Notes: a model not told the origin generated them from the sequence alone. DNA of 64,000 nucleotides from Muribaculum intestinale (GCF_002201515.1 NZ_CP021421.1:248001-312000); one strand, 5' to 3'. Shown: positions 1-8,962, counted from the stretch's first letter. Program-made: numbers and translations.

Positions 1-1340
1 CTGTAGACAAGCTCAAGAGGCAGGTATCCGCCTATGGCCTCGGGCTGTGTGGCCGGAGCATCCTGATAACCGTCGAAATAGCAGAAACGGCCCGGGGCCA
101 TCACTGTGGCATGGCCGGCTGAGGCAGCCTTGACACCCGGCTCGAATCCGCGCCACGACAGCACGGCGGCGCCCGGAGCCACGCCTCCCTCCATTATCTC
201 GTCCCAGCCAAGAAGCGTGCGCCCTTTCGAGTCGAGGTAGCGGTCGATACGGTGGATGAGATAGCTCTGCAGACCGTCGACATCCTTTATACCCTCACTG
301 GCCATACGCGCGGTGCACTTCGGACACTTTTTCCAGGCATCCTTGGCGGCCTCGTCGCCACCTATATGTATATACTCCGAAGGGAACACCTCGATTACCT
401 CGTCGAGCACATTCTGAAGGAACTCGTACGTGGCCTCATTGCCCGGACAGAATTCATGATGCTTGTAAGGCTCGCCGGTACACGACAGTTCGGGATATGC
501 GGCAAGCACCTCGGCCGAATGTCCCGGCATCTCGATTTCGGGGATGACGGTGATATAGCGATCGGCGGCATACCGGATTATCTCGCGCAGATCGTCCTTG
601 GTGTAGAATCCACCGGTAGCCTCAGGGTCGGTAGCCTCGCAATATTTGTTGTCCCAGTTTTTCCATGAGCCACCCTTGCGCCACGCGGCAAACTCGGTAA
701 GGCGCGGATAGCGGTCGATCTGCATGCGCCAACCGGCGGCATCGGTAAGATGCAGGTGCAGCCGGTTGAGTTTAAGCGCAGCCATGGCATCAATCTGCTT
801 CTTGATGAAATTCTTGTCGCGGAAGTTGCGGCTCACGTCAATCATAAGTCCGCGGTACTGAAAACGCGGATAGTCCACGATGCTGCATTCAGGTATCTTG
901 CCATCATAGGTGTCGGCAAGCTGTGCGAGAGAATGCGCGGCATAAAACAGTCCGGCGGCCGATGTGGCGCGGGCGTGCACACCGTCACCGGCAATGTCGA
1001 GCACATATCCCTCGGGCGAACTGTCGCCGGGCAGAGAGTCGACAATCGAGAATTCAATTCTGCCGCGGCTCTTCCCGGCAGGGCTGTCGGCCACACCAAA
1101 GCGGCTGTCCATATATTCCGAAATGCGGTCGCGCTCGGAGGCCGGGACTCCGGAATATGACACGGATATACCTTTGGCGATATCAAAGCATGCCTGTCGG
1201 CTATCTTTCATATCAATACTCACAGGGCGAGGCAATATGCCTCCGGCTGCAATCTGCGGAGAGTCGGCGGCTTCGGCCCCCGCCCATCCGATACCTACGG
1301 CCAATGCCGTCATTGCAGCGAAAAGATTAGTTTTATTCAT
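1..1340 (-). CDS. Beta-N-acetylhexosaminidase, GH20 (partial, C-terminus beyond the window)
   Basis: The reverse strand reads open from ATG at 1340 to the left edge (446 codons). The N-terminus looks like a signal peptide (about 24 residues, ending GAEA), followed by a GH20b-like domain and the catalytic barrel. The GH20 signature HIGGDE is at residues 325-330; the Asp-Glu pair is the substrate-assisted catalytic pair of the family. EIEMPGHS precedes it as in other family members. The enzyme is expected to remove terminal GlcNAc/GalNAc from glycans in the periplasm or at the surface. No neighbour in the window ties it to a polysaccharide locus; downstream genes lie outside. Family assignment is firm, substrate is not. 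Confidence 0.93.
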   Translation of the reverse strand, partial: MNKTNLFAAMTALAVGIGWAGAEAADSPQIAAGGILPRPVSIDMKDSRQACFDIAKGISVSYSGVPASERDRISEYMDSRFGVADSPAGKSRGRIEFSIVDSLPGDSSPEGYVLDIAGDGVHARATSAAGLFYAAHSLAQLADTYDGKIPECSIVDYPRFQYRGLMIDVSRNFRDKNFIKKQIDAMAALKLNRLHLHLTDAAGWRMQIDRYPRLTEFAAWRKGGSWKNWDNKYCEATDPEATGGFYTKDDLREIIRYAADRYITVIPEIEMPGHSAEVLAAYPELSCTGEPYKHHEFCPGNEATYEFLQNVLDEVIEVFPSEYIHIGGDEAAKDAWKKCPKCTARMASEGIKDVDGLQSYLIHRIDRYLDSKGRTLLGWDEIMEGGVAPGAAVLSWRGFEPGVKAASAGHATVMAPGRFCYFDGYQDAPATQPEAIGGYLPLELVY

Positions 1341-1465
1341 GATAATATTATGTAGCTACTTTTTCCGGAGGCCGAAAGTACTACATTCTTTTGTAATTTT
1401 GATATCGTGATGCCATAAAAAAAGCAAAAAACAGAGCAATAGCAACAGATATGGAAAATATTGCG

Positions 1466-1473
1466 TAATTTTG
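1466..1473 (+). promoter_or_regulatory. Candidate -7 box for the TPR/PD40 gene
   Basis: TAATTTTG matches the Bacteroidetes -7 consensus TAnnTTTG and lies about 33 nt before the preferred ATG at 1507. No clear -33 TTTG is seen at the right distance. The box overlaps an upstream in-frame TTG at 1471, which argues against starting translation there. Confidence 0.5.
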
Positions 1474-1506
1474 GGTTGCAAAAATGTATATTCCAATCAA
1501 CGCTAC

Positions 1507-2940
1507 ATGAGACTGACCGGATATATCATAGCGGGCGCAATGGCCATCACATGGGGCACGGCGCCGGCCCAGACTATCGACGATGCTCGTCAGATGATGC
1601 TCGACGGCGACTATGCCGCCGCACTCCCTATATTTGAAAAGGCACTTTCAGCCAAGCCCAAGGACGCGTCGCTCAACCAGTGGGTAGGAGTGTGCCTGCT
1701 GCGCAGCGGCAACCCCAAGAAAGCGGAGCGATACCTCAAGGTGGCCGACGAACGCAAGCTAATCGATGCCCCGCGATATCTCGCAGAGGCTGCTTTCGAG
1801 CAATATGAGTTCTCGAAAGCCACCGACCTGCTCGACAGATATGAGGAAGGCATCGACAACGCCAACAAGAAAAAAGCCCGCAAAGCCCCCAAGATAACTA
1901 AGTCGCCTGAAGCCGACGAACTGCGCCGCCGCACCATGCTCGGCCAGGCCATGCTCGACAGAGTGGAGAAAATCGTGGTAATCGACAGTATGGCTGTCGA
2001 CCGCGACGAGTTTTTCAAGTTCTACCACCTGAGCCCGGAAAGCGGCACCCTCAACAGCACCGATGTGATGCCGGAGGACTATGAGATAGCCGAGCCGTCA
2101 GAGGTCTACATGCCACAGTCGGGAGAATTCCGCATATGGTCGGCTCCCGACAAGGATGAAAACTATGTGCTGATGGGAGCCACACGCCTCATCGACGGCA
2201 CATGGGATACACCCCACCCCCTCGGAAGCGCGCTCGATGCCGGAGGCGACAGCAACTATCCGTTTATGATGCCCGACGGAGTGACGCTGTATTATGCCAA
2301 CAACGGCCCGGAATCAATAGGAGGATACGACATATTCATATCGCGTAAAGATGAAAACGGATTTCTCCAGCCCCAGAACATAGGAATGCCATACAACTCG
2401 ACCTACGACGACTATCTGCTGGCAATCGACGAGGTAAACGGCGTAGGATGGTGGGCGACCGACCGCAACCGTCTTGGCGACAAAATCACAATCTACCGGT
2501 TTATCCCGTCGGATTTGCGTGTCAACTATCCGGTCGATACTCCGGGGCTTGCCGCTCACGCGCGCATCGACTCTTTCCGTTCGACCTGGCCTGCCGATGC
2601 CGACTATACCGAAATGCTGCAACGCATCGACTCGGCCGAATACGTCTCGGGCAAATCACACCCCGATTTCTATTTCGCCTTGCCGGGCAACCGCATCATA
2701 ACCACATGGGACGAACTGCGCACTCCGGCTGCCAGAAATGCCATGGAGGAGTACCTCGACGCGTGCCGCCGGCTCGACCGCAACCTGAAGGAACTCGACT
2801 CAATGCGCATGCGCTATGCCGGTGGCGACAGGGCCGTAGCCGGACGTATCACTTCGATGGAACAGGAGGTAGAACGCGAGCGTACAGCCCTGCGCGAGAT
2901 GTCCAACAAAGTAGTGCGCGCAAATGAAAAGACCCGCTGA
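1507..2940 (+). CDS. TPR and PD40 (WD40-like beta-propeller) periplasmic protein
   Basis: 477 residues from the ATG at 1507, chosen because it begins a signal peptide ending at APAQ; reading upstream to a TTG at 1471 would put the start inside the promoter box. Residues about 24-130 form tetratricopeptide-like helices (ARQMMLDGDYAAALPIFEKA). Residues about 190-330 resemble PD40 propeller blades (SNYPFMMPDGVTLYYANNG, GGYDIFISRKDE). The tail (about 425-477) is charged and helical, probably coiled coil. Similar TPR/PD40 combinations occur in Bacteroidetes envelope proteins, including the T9SS protein PorE, but no OmpA domain is present here, so PorE is not claimed. It overlaps the next gene by 17 bases. 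Confidence 0.75.
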   Translation: MRLTGYIIAGAMAITWGTAPAQTIDDARQMMLDGDYAAALPIFEKALSAKPKDASLNQWVGVCLLRSGNPKKAERYLKVADERKLIDAPRYLAEAAFEQYEFSKATDLLDRYEEGIDNANKKKARKAPKITKSPEADELRRRTMLGQAMLDRVEKIVVIDSMAVDRDEFFKFYHLSPESGTLNSTDVMPEDYEIAEPSEVYMPQSGEFRIWSAPDKDENYVLMGATRLIDGTWDTPHPLGSALDAGGDSNYPFMMPDGVTLYYANNGPESIGGYDIFISRKDENGFLQPQNIGMPYNSTYDDYLLAIDEVNGVGWWATDRNRLGDKITIYRFIPSDLRVNYPVDTPGLAAHARIDSFRSTWPADADYTEMLQRIDSAEYVSGKSHPDFYFALPGNRIITTWDELRTPAARNAMEEYLDACRRLDRNLKELDSMRMRYAGGDRAVAGRITSMEQEVERERTALREMSNKVVRANEKTR

Positions 2941-3772
2941 CATCGCGCGCGCCACAACGCGCTACAACTTCCACAGCCACACACAGTGGTGCGACGGAAA
3001 GGCGCCGATTGCCGAGATGACACTCGCGGCAATCGATGCCGGCATGGAACACTGGGGATTTACCCCCCATTCACCCGTACCCATACACTCGTCGTGCAAC
3101 ATGAGCCATGAGAGCGTGGCCGAATACCTGGCAGAGGTGAAGCGACTGCAGACCCTCCACGCCGACCGCATACATCTGTACGCCGCCATGGAAATCGACT
3201 ATCTCGGACCGGAATGGGGCCCTGCCTCCGACTATTTCCGCCATCTTCCGCTCGACTACCGCATCGGCTCGGTCCACTTTGTGCCGAGCGACAGCGGATA
3301 TGTGGATGTCGACGGACGGTTTGAATCGTTCAGGGAGAAAATGAGCACATACTTCCACGACGATATCCGGTATGTAGTCGACACCTTCTACGACCAGTCG
3401 GAACGGATGATTCTCGAAGGCGGATTCGACATAATAGGACACTTCGACAAGATCGGACACAACGCGTCGATGTTCAGGCCGGGCATCGAGGACGAATCCT
3501 GGTACCGGGCCCGCATCGACTCACTAATCGACCTGATAATCGACAGCGGCATCACCGTAGAGATAAACACCAAGATACACGAGACGGCGGAACGCATATT
3601 CCCCGCCCGCCGATGGCTCGACCGCCTCATCGCCGCACATACACCCATCGTAGTCAACAGCGACGCCCATGTGCCCGACAAAATCGACTCAGGCCGCAAA
3701 TATGGCATAGAACTGCTGAGCCGCCTTGAAAAACTCCACAACATCGACCCCACCACACCGCCATGCCAGTAA
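2924..3772 (+). CDS. PHP-domain phosphatase, histidinol-phosphatase-like
   Basis: 282 residues. The N-terminal metal motif NFHSHTQWCDG (residues 15-25) and the C-terminal VVNSDAH (243-249) are the hallmark metal-binding segments of the PHP superfamily, and the overall length fits HisK-type histidinol-phosphatases, which convert L-histidinol phosphate to L-histidinol. The ATG lies inside the end of the TPR/PD40 gene, and its own stop region overlaps metA by 10 bases, so the three genes are likely co-transcribed. No other his genes are nearby; a different phosphoester substrate is possible. Confidence 0.82.
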   Translation: MKRPADIARATTRYNFHSHTQWCDGKAPIAEMTLAAIDAGMEHWGFTPHSPVPIHSSCNMSHESVAEYLAEVKRLQTLHADRIHLYAAMEIDYLGPEWGPASDYFRHLPLDYRIGSVHFVPSDSGYVDVDGRFESFREKMSTYFHDDIRYVVDTFYDQSERMILEGGFDIIGHFDKIGHNASMFRPGIEDESWYRARIDSLIDLIIDSGITVEINTKIHETAERIFPARRWLDRLIAAHTPIVVNSDAHVPDKIDSGRKYGIELLSRLEKLHNIDPTTPPCQ

Positions 3773-4683
3773 GAGTACCGGTGCAACTCCCCGCCGTAGA
3801 GACCCTCAGGGAGGAAAACATATTCGTAATCGACGAACAGCGTGCCGAAGGGCAGGACATACGCCCGCTGCGGATAGGCATACTCAATCTGATGCCTCTG
3901 AAAATAATGACCGAGACCGACCTGCTCAGGCTTATCTCCAATACTCCCCTGCAGGTGGAGCTCGACCTTATCGACACCCGAAGCCATGTGTCGCGCAACA
4001 CTCCGCGCGAGCATATCGAGGAGTTCTACAAGACCTTCGAGGAGATACGCGGCCAGAACTACGACGGGTTCATCATTACCGGCGCCCCGCTTGAGATGGT
4101 GGAATTTGAGGATGTAGACTACTGGCACGAGTTATGCGAAATATTCGACTGGTGCCGCACCCATGTCACCTCAACCCTCTATATATGCTGGGCCGCCTTT
4201 GCCGGGCTGTACTACCATTACAGTGTGCCCAAACACCTTACGAGCAGCAAGATATCAGGAGTGTTCCGCCATCGCGTCAACGACCAGCGCAATCCCATAT
4301 TCCGAGGATTCGACGACGAATTCTATGTGCCGCACAGCCGTCACGTACAACTCGTGCGCAGCGATATCGAGTCCATTCCAGGCCTAAGTATACTGTCGGA
4401 AAGTCCCGAAAGCGGCATATACATGGTGATGGCACGCGGAGGCAGGGAATTCTTCATCACAGGACATTCGGAATACTCTCCGCTGACGCTCGACTACGAG
4501 TACCGCCGCGACATGGACCGCGGACTCAATCCGTCGATTCCGGTACACTATTATATCGACGACGACCCCTCGCGCGGACCGCTCGTAAGATGGCGCTCCC
4601 ACGCCAACCTACTCTTCTCCAACTGGCTAAACTATTTCGTATACCAGGCCACGCCCTACGACATACGCCAGATTCACGACTGA
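3763..4683 (+). CDS. metA: Homoserine O-acyltransferase MetA (predicted acetyl-CoA type)
   Basis: 306 residues, the usual MetA length. It activates L-homoserine for methionine synthesis. The catalytic Cys is C142 (LYICWAAFAGL), and H235 and E237 (FITGHSEYSP) complete the site; numbering coincides with characterised MetA proteins. Residue 111 is Glu (TGAPLEMVEFEDVDYW). In this family Glu111 is reported to favour acetyl-CoA, and Gly111 succinyl-CoA, so the likely product is O-acetylhomoserine although databases often call the family succinyltransferase. It overlaps the PHP gene by 10 bases and is followed convergently by the O-acetyltransferase gene. Confidence 0.95.
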   Translation: MPVRVPVQLPAVETLREENIFVIDEQRAEGQDIRPLRIGILNLMPLKIMTETDLLRLISNTPLQVELDLIDTRSHVSRNTPREHIEEFYKTFEEIRGQNYDGFIITGAPLEMVEFEDVDYWHELCEIFDWCRTHVTSTLYICWAAFAGLYYHYSVPKHLTSSKISGVFRHRVNDQRNPIFRGFDDEFYVPHSRHVQLVRSDIESIPGLSILSESPESGIYMVMARGGREFFITGHSEYSPLTLDYEYRRDMDRGLNPSIPVHYYIDDDPSRGPLVRWRSHANLLFSNWLNYFVYQATPYDIRQIHD

Positions 4684-4689
4684 CGCCCG

Positions 4690-5256
4690 TCAGGCAAGCC
4701 GCTTGATAATGCGCGCCGGATTACCTCCGACCACCACATCCGACGGTACATCGCGGGTGACTACCGAGCCGGCACCAATCACCACATTGTCGCCGACAGT
4801 CACACCCGGCAATATTGTTGACGAGCCGCCTATCCACACATTGTTGCCGATAGTCACAGGCTCAGCCCATTCCACCCACTTGTTGCGCTCGATGGCGTCG
4901 AGCGGATGGCATGCGGTGTATATGCTTACGTTAGGGCCGATAAGCACATTGTCGCCGATGGTCACACGCGCCTCGTCGAGTATGGTAAGATTGAAGTTGG
5001 CAAAAAACTTCTCACCCACATGTATGTTGCATCCGTAGTCGCAGCGGAAAGGCTGATTGACCGTTATATGCTCGCCACACGAGCCGAGCAGCCCGCGTAG
5101 TATTCCGGTCAGAGCGTCGGTATTGCGGGGATTCATATTGTTGAACTCCCACAGTCGCTCTCTTGTGTCAATCAGTCGGTCGAGAAACTCGCGTCGCCCG
5201 GCGTCGTACACCTCGCCGTCGAGCATCTTCTGCCATTCGGTGTCAAAATCGCTCAT
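4690..5256 (-). CDS. Maltose/galactoside O-acetyltransferase family (left-handed beta-helix)
   Basis: 188 residues. The N-terminal helical cap (SDFDTEWQKMLDGEVYDAG) is the Mac domain of maltose acetyltransferases. It is followed by hexapeptide repeats (VTIGDNVLIGPNVSIYTACHPLD ... VTVGDNVVIGAGSVVTRDVP) that fold as a left-handed beta-helix. The His in TACHPLD matches the catalytic His of LacA/Maa. Expected reaction is acetyl-CoA-dependent O-acetylation of a sugar. Its physiological acceptor cannot be read from sequence. It is the last of three minus-strand genes (channel, UPF0104, acetyltransferase) with short gaps of 21 and 32 bases. Confidence 0.9.
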   Translation of the reverse strand: MSDFDTEWQKMLDGEVYDAGRREFLDRLIDTRERLWEFNNMNPRNTDALTGILRGLLGSCGEHITVNQPFRCDYGCNIHVGEKFFANFNLTILDEARVTIGDNVLIGPNVSIYTACHPLDAIERNKWVEWAEPVTIGNNVWIGGSSTILPGVTVGDNVVIGAGSVVTRDVPSDVVVGGNPARIIKRLA

Positions 5257-5288
5257 TGATATATCTATTTATAGATTCCGACTCAAAT

Positions 5289-6386
5289 TTACGATTTTTC
5301 CTGCAAACCGCCGGAGCCGGGCACATTATTCCTGCCGGCACGCCGTTCAATCATTATGTATAAGGCACTGAATATGCCGAGAGCCACGAGCATCCCTGCC
5401 TGGAAACTCCAGCACACTATCGAATAGGCCGCACCGTCGCCCGAGCTTATGCCGAAAAGAGTGAGAGCAAACATCACTGCGATATTCCACGGGCCAAGGC
5501 CACCGTTTGACGGAACAATCATACTGCACGAGCCGAACACAAATACCACCAGTCCAGGCACAAGCCCCCAGCAACTGCCCGGCTCATCCACAAGCGCCCT
5601 GGTAAACGGAAATGCGTAGAAACAAAGATATGTCTCCATGAAGTAGCATGTCCAGATACCTACGGTAAGCAGCAGATAGAGCCATATCCCCTTCATATGG
5701 AACAGCACTGCAAAACCGCTCCATATCCGCGCCACGCTCCGCTCCATGCTTTTCACAGCCTTGCTGCGCCGAAACAGCCATACGACCACCGCCGCAAGCA
5801 GGGCCACCGCGCACAGGCATATCCATAGAGAGCCGTCGGTGGCATAGCGGTGGAGCGCCTCACCCATTGGATAACGGTCGAGAAAACGGGTGAGCTGTGG
5901 CCGGGCAACAAACAGAGTGAGCGCAATCAGCATGGCAATGACAATGCCGTCGGACGCACGGTCGCCGAGGTCGGTACCCACCACAGTCGACAGTTTGCAG
6001 CGCTGACGGCGCGACACATACACACAACGCCATGCCTCGCCAAGATAGGGAAACACAAGGTTCATGGCATATGCCCCGAATATCGACACATACTCGGCAA
6101 CGACAGGCATACGCGGTATGCCTGCCGCACGGAGCTGTATGCCCCACCGCAGTCCGCGTATCATGTGGGAAAACATCGTGACCAGCATCATGGCTATGAT
6201 AAAACGGTAGTCGACACCGTCGCTCATTATCTCCTCCACCCTGTCGAGGTCTACCTTATGAAACAGCCACACAACCAGAGCCGCTGAGATGCCAAGAGGC
6301 ACTACGACTTTCAGTATGCGTCCGGCAATGGCCTTTATATCACGGCGCCGGGGGATGGAGGCTGGATTATCAGAAGGGGGGACCAT
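5289..6386 (-). CDS. UPF0104 / LPG-synthase TM-region membrane protein
   Basis: 365 residues with about eight hydrophobic segments. The pattern (VVWLFHKVDLDRVEEI, HMIRGLRWGIQLRAAG, YLGEAWRCVYVSRRQ, VPSNGGLGPWNIAVMFAL) is that of the flippase-like domain found in the membrane half of lysyl-phosphatidylglycerol synthases and in many stand-alone Bacteroidetes proteins. The cytosolic aminoacyl-transferase domain of MprF is absent, so aminoacylation is unlikely; lipid or glycolipid translocation is inference. It sits 21 bases after the channel gene and 32 before the acetyltransferase. Confidence 0.85.
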   Translation of the reverse strand: MVPPSDNPASIPRRRDIKAIAGRILKVVVPLGISAALVVWLFHKVDLDRVEEIMSDGVDYRFIIAMMLVTMFSHMIRGLRWGIQLRAAGIPRMPVVAEYVSIFGAYAMNLVFPYLGEAWRCVYVSRRQRCKLSTVVGTDLGDRASDGIVIAMLIALTLFVARPQLTRFLDRYPMGEALHRYATDGSLWICLCAVALLAAVVVWLFRRSKAVKSMERSVARIWSGFAVLFHMKGIWLYLLLTVGIWTCYFMETYLCFYAFPFTRALVDEPGSCWGLVPGLVVFVFGSCSMIVPSNGGLGPWNIAVMFALTLFGISSGDGAAYSIVCWSFQAGMLVALGIFSALYIMIERRAGRNNVPGSGGLQEKS

Positions 6387-6407
6387 AACAAATGGATAAA
6401 ACGACGT

Positions 6408-7139
6408 TCAGGAATCCTTGTCGGAATTGTTGTCGGCAAATTCCGAATTGAATATAGCCGGATTGTGGGTCTTGTTGTAGCGCTGCACCCAGTTGGTGAT
6501 GTAGACCGTGAAGAGCGGAAACATCAGCATCCCCAGAGCGGCAAGCACTACTCCGAGTATTTTGCCTATGACAGTCACAGGGTAGATATCCGACCCTATA
6601 GTAGTGGCATCCATGCATGCCCACCACAACGCGGCACCATAGTTTGGCACCATATCGTTGACGGGATGCTCGCAGTTGAGGAAAATAAGACTCGAAAAGT
6701 AGATAATCATTATCACTATCACGAGATAGCTCTTGAACAGCGACGACAGACGGTTGGAGGTCATGTAGCCTATGACGATAGCAAGCGCGAGCGCACCCCG
6801 GGCCAAAGGAATGAAGCGCACGAAGTAAAGTTCCTGAGAAGTAAACTGTACGTGAAACAGCTGCAATATATTAAGATACGGTATCGACAGCAACAGGAAC
6901 AGCCACCTGCGCCGGAAATACCGTCCCTTGTTGGGCGCCATCCACAACTCAACAAAAAAATCAATGATAAACACCACGCATACCCAGAACTGGAAACGCA
7001 TGTACGAACTGTTTTCAAGGAAATTCACGCCCTCGAATGTGTCAATGGATATGTATACAATCAGGCCCAACGACAGAAGCAACACGATAATATACAGACA
7101 TGTGCTTATCAGATGGCGCTCTCTTTCGGAGACTGTCAT
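6408..7139 (-). CDS. Ion channel of the voltage-gated-like superfamily with atypical selectivity filter
   Basis: 243 residues. Four hydrophobic segments (about 11-33, 47-64, 78-95, 108-126) are followed by a pore unit: helix about 136-154, pore helix LWWACMDATT, filter and last helix about 189-217. This is the six-helix plan of bacterial K+ channel relatives. The pore helix and the flank IYPVT are typical, but the filter reads TTIGSDIYP (residues 179-187) where K+ channels have TTVGYGDIYP: Tyr-Gly is replaced by one Ser. The arginine-rich fourth helix of true voltage sensors is weak. Selectivity for K+ is therefore doubtful. Confidence 0.8.
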   Translation of the reverse strand: MTVSERERHLISTCLYIIVLLLSLGLIVYISIDTFEGVNFLENSSYMRFQFWVCVVFIIDFFVELWMAPNKGRYFRRRWLFLLLSIPYLNILQLFHVQFTSQELYFVRFIPLARGALALAIVIGYMTSNRLSSLFKSYLVIVIMIIYFSSLIFLNCEHPVNDMVPNYGAALWWACMDATTIGSDIYPVTVIGKILGVVLAALGMLMFPLFTVYITNWVQRYNKTHNPAIFNSEFADNNSDKDS

Positions 7140-7156
7140 AATGCTGAAACGTTTTT

Positions 7157-7171
7157 AAGCTCTTAGAGCTT
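7157..7171. repeat. 15-bp palindrome resembling abutted ends of the TNA-flanked elements
   Basis: AAGCTC-TTA-GAGCTT is exactly the junction that two elements of the family found at 23.06, 42.03 and 60.78 kb would make around a TTA target. It continues to the right as GAGCTTGTTTATA, close to the element terminus. No element body is present, so it may be an excision scar or chance. Confidence 0.3.
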
Positions 7172-7254
7172 GTTTATACATTATATAACACTGTATCCAT
7201 TATTTTGCTCATCAATCCCTATGTATATTTTGCCACAACCACACTATACAATGC

Positions 7255-7290
7255 AAAAAAAGAGGCTGCACACCGCGTGGTGTGCAGCCT
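7255..7290 (-). terminator. Intrinsic terminator of the lipoprotein gene
   Basis: A perfect 12-bp stem (7263-7274 with 7279-7290), 4-nt loop, followed on the minus strand by seven T (7255-7261). It starts about 32 bases after the stop codon of the minus-strand lipoprotein gene. Confidence 0.9.
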
Positions 7291-7321
7291 ATCGGGTAAA
7301 TCCTGTCGGAATCTATGTCTT

Positions 7322-8527
7322 TTACTCGGCGTCAACGAGATTGAGACCGAGTTCAAGGAGTGTAGTACCCTCAAGTACAGAGGAAAGGCTTGCAATAGCA
7401 GGACGAATCATTCCCAACATATCCGCCATGCCCTCCATATCCTTCATTGAATCCAATACAAAAGGCACGAAATTGGGATCGCTTGTAAGATCATAAAGCG
7501 GACCCTTTGCAAGCGGAAGAAGGATAGACGAGGGCAGATAGAACGATGTCATGCCATTCTCTACCTTATACTCTACAGGTATGCCTTCAGAGAGCATGGG
7601 GAGGAATGTCTCCATGGCATATGCAAGCAGCGGAGTTGTATCGAGTTCATACGACTGGTCGCCCGATTCGCTGCGGGCACCCATGGCCGATGCTATAATC
7701 ATCTCGGGATTGAGGAAGAGCTTGATTTCATTGCCTGATACCGCTACATACTGTGCGATGCCTACAGGGATAGCAGTCTCCTGGTTGGTAGCCATATCTA
7801 CATATGTGCCGGTGATGTTTCCGTCAGCGGTAAATGCGGCGTTCTTAAGCAATGCGCTTACTATATCATACACCGACATCTGAGTATCGCCCATAGGGAT
7901 AAATGCAGAATTCAACACCAGACTGGCGATAAATGTCTGTGCGGGAAAGCCGTTTTCAGCACCGAAACCGATGTCGAATTTAGCGGTTGACTCCCAGTTG
8001 ACATATACGCTACCTGTAACAGCTGTATAGCCAACATCAAGAGGGGCAGGCTTATAGCTCTTGCCGGCAAGAACTTTATTCTTGAGCGATACATTGGAGA
8101 AATCCAGAGAAAGCACACTGCCGTTGATTTCACCGTCGAGCTCATAGTCGACATATTCGGTTGAGCCGGATGTTGCAAAATAGAAATTGTCACCCTCCTT
8201 TACCACATTGACCGGTATGGTAAGCACAGGTGTGCCGGGGAGTACACCGGGACCATAAAGAACCGATGAAGTCTGATTGTCGGCCGCCACGGCACTCATG
8301 TCAATAGCGCTGTAGACATTGAGAGTGCCCTCTCCGCCCTGAGCCTTGTCGAAATGCAGATGGGCGTTCTTGCCAATCACGGGCACACCGTTGTATGTGA
8401 CCTGCAATGTCTCGTTTACGAAGCTGGCATCAACAATCTCGCTATTGTCATTATCGTCACTCTTACATGAAGTTACCGAAAGAATCGACATAGCAGCGGC
8501 AACAAATAAAAAAATCTTCTTTTTCAT
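7322..8527 (-). CDS. Uncharacterised Bacteroidales lipoprotein
   Basis: 401 residues. MKKKIFLFVAAAMSILSVTSC is a lipoprotein signal with Cys21, and the following acidic SDDNDNSE is typical of Bacteroidetes surface-exposed lipoproteins. The mature part is rich in beta-strand patterns and contains repeated halves resembling calycin-like or DUF4925-type proteins; I cannot assign a family with confidence. It is a single transcription unit with its own -7 box (8572-8579) and a strong terminator. Confidence 0.75.
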   Translation of the reverse strand: MKKKIFLFVAAAMSILSVTSCKSDDNDNSEIVDASFVNETLQVTYNGVPVIGKNAHLHFDKAQGGEGTLNVYSAIDMSAVAADNQTSSVLYGPGVLPGTPVLTIPVNVVKEGDNFYFATSGSTEYVDYELDGEINGSVLSLDFSNVSLKNKVLAGKSYKPAPLDVGYTAVTGSVYVNWESTAKFDIGFGAENGFPAQTFIASLVLNSAFIPMGDTQMSVYDIVSALLKNAAFTADGNITGTYVDMATNQETAIPVGIAQYVAVSGNEIKLFLNPEMIIASAMGARSESGDQSYELDTTPLLAYAMETFLPMLSEGIPVEYKVENGMTSFYLPSSILLPLAKGPLYDLTSDPNFVPFVLDSMKDMEGMADMLGMIRPAIASLSSVLEGTTLLELGLNLVDAE

Positions 8528-8571
8528 AAAATTTGTGATAATCTATAGGGTTTACCTAATATTAAGAGCTG

Positions 8572-8579
8572 CAAAGGTA
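8572..8579 (-). promoter_or_regulatory. Candidate -7 box for the lipoprotein gene
   Basis: On the minus strand TACCTTTG matches TAnnTTTG, 45 bases before the ATG. The expected -33 TTTG is not at the ideal distance. Confidence 0.45.
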
Positions 8580-8901
8580 GACATTTTTTTTCATATAATT
8601 AACCATTCAAATTCAACAGAGATGAAGTATTGGCCATTTTTTTCAGCCTATCTGCCATATTATGGGTGTCTCACACCGTAGAAAGATAACTCATATGAAA
8701 TCTTCTGTATACTCTGATACCTCAATCATCCAAGTTTCGACACTGCGGCAAGACATCTGATTCCACTGCATATATAATTAAACTGCATATATAATTAATG
8801 TGTATAGAGTCGTGACGGGCCCGTGTGAGCATCTTCCCTACGGGGAAAAATCCCGCAAAAAGCATAAAAACGACATGATTGATTAATTTTTTGTGAAAAT
8901 A
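8580..8901. other. AT-rich intergenic stretch without a supported gene
   Basis: This stretch lies between the divergent lipoprotein gene and the tRNA-Glu/rpsT unit. I see no convincing coding region, only the tandem 17-bp duplication at 8765-8798 and, at its right end, the tRNA promoter. A 78-codon reverse frame here overlaps that promoter and has no recognisable features. Confidence 0.5.
8765..8798. repeat. Perfect 17-bp tandem duplication
   Basis: The unit ACTGCATATATAATTAA occurs twice head to tail (8765-8781 and 8782-8798). It lies 100 bases upstream of the tRNA-Glu promoter. Confidence 0.8.
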
Positions 8902-8933
8902 TTTGCTGAGATAAGAAAAAGTCTCTATCTTTG
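8902..8933 (+). promoter_or_regulatory. Promoter of tRNA-Glu / rpsT / tRNA-Glu
   Basis: -33 TTTG (8902-8905), 20-nt spacer, -7 TATCTTTG (8926-8933): a full match to the Bacteroidetes housekeeping promoter. The first tRNA begins 30 bases downstream. Confidence 0.8.
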
Positions 8934-8962
8934 CACTCGCAATTACGCCTAAGAGCAATGAT

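Noticed and set aside
8722..8958. 78-codon minus-strand frame upstream of the first tRNA-Glu
   Set aside because: It overlaps the tRNA promoter and has no conserved features.
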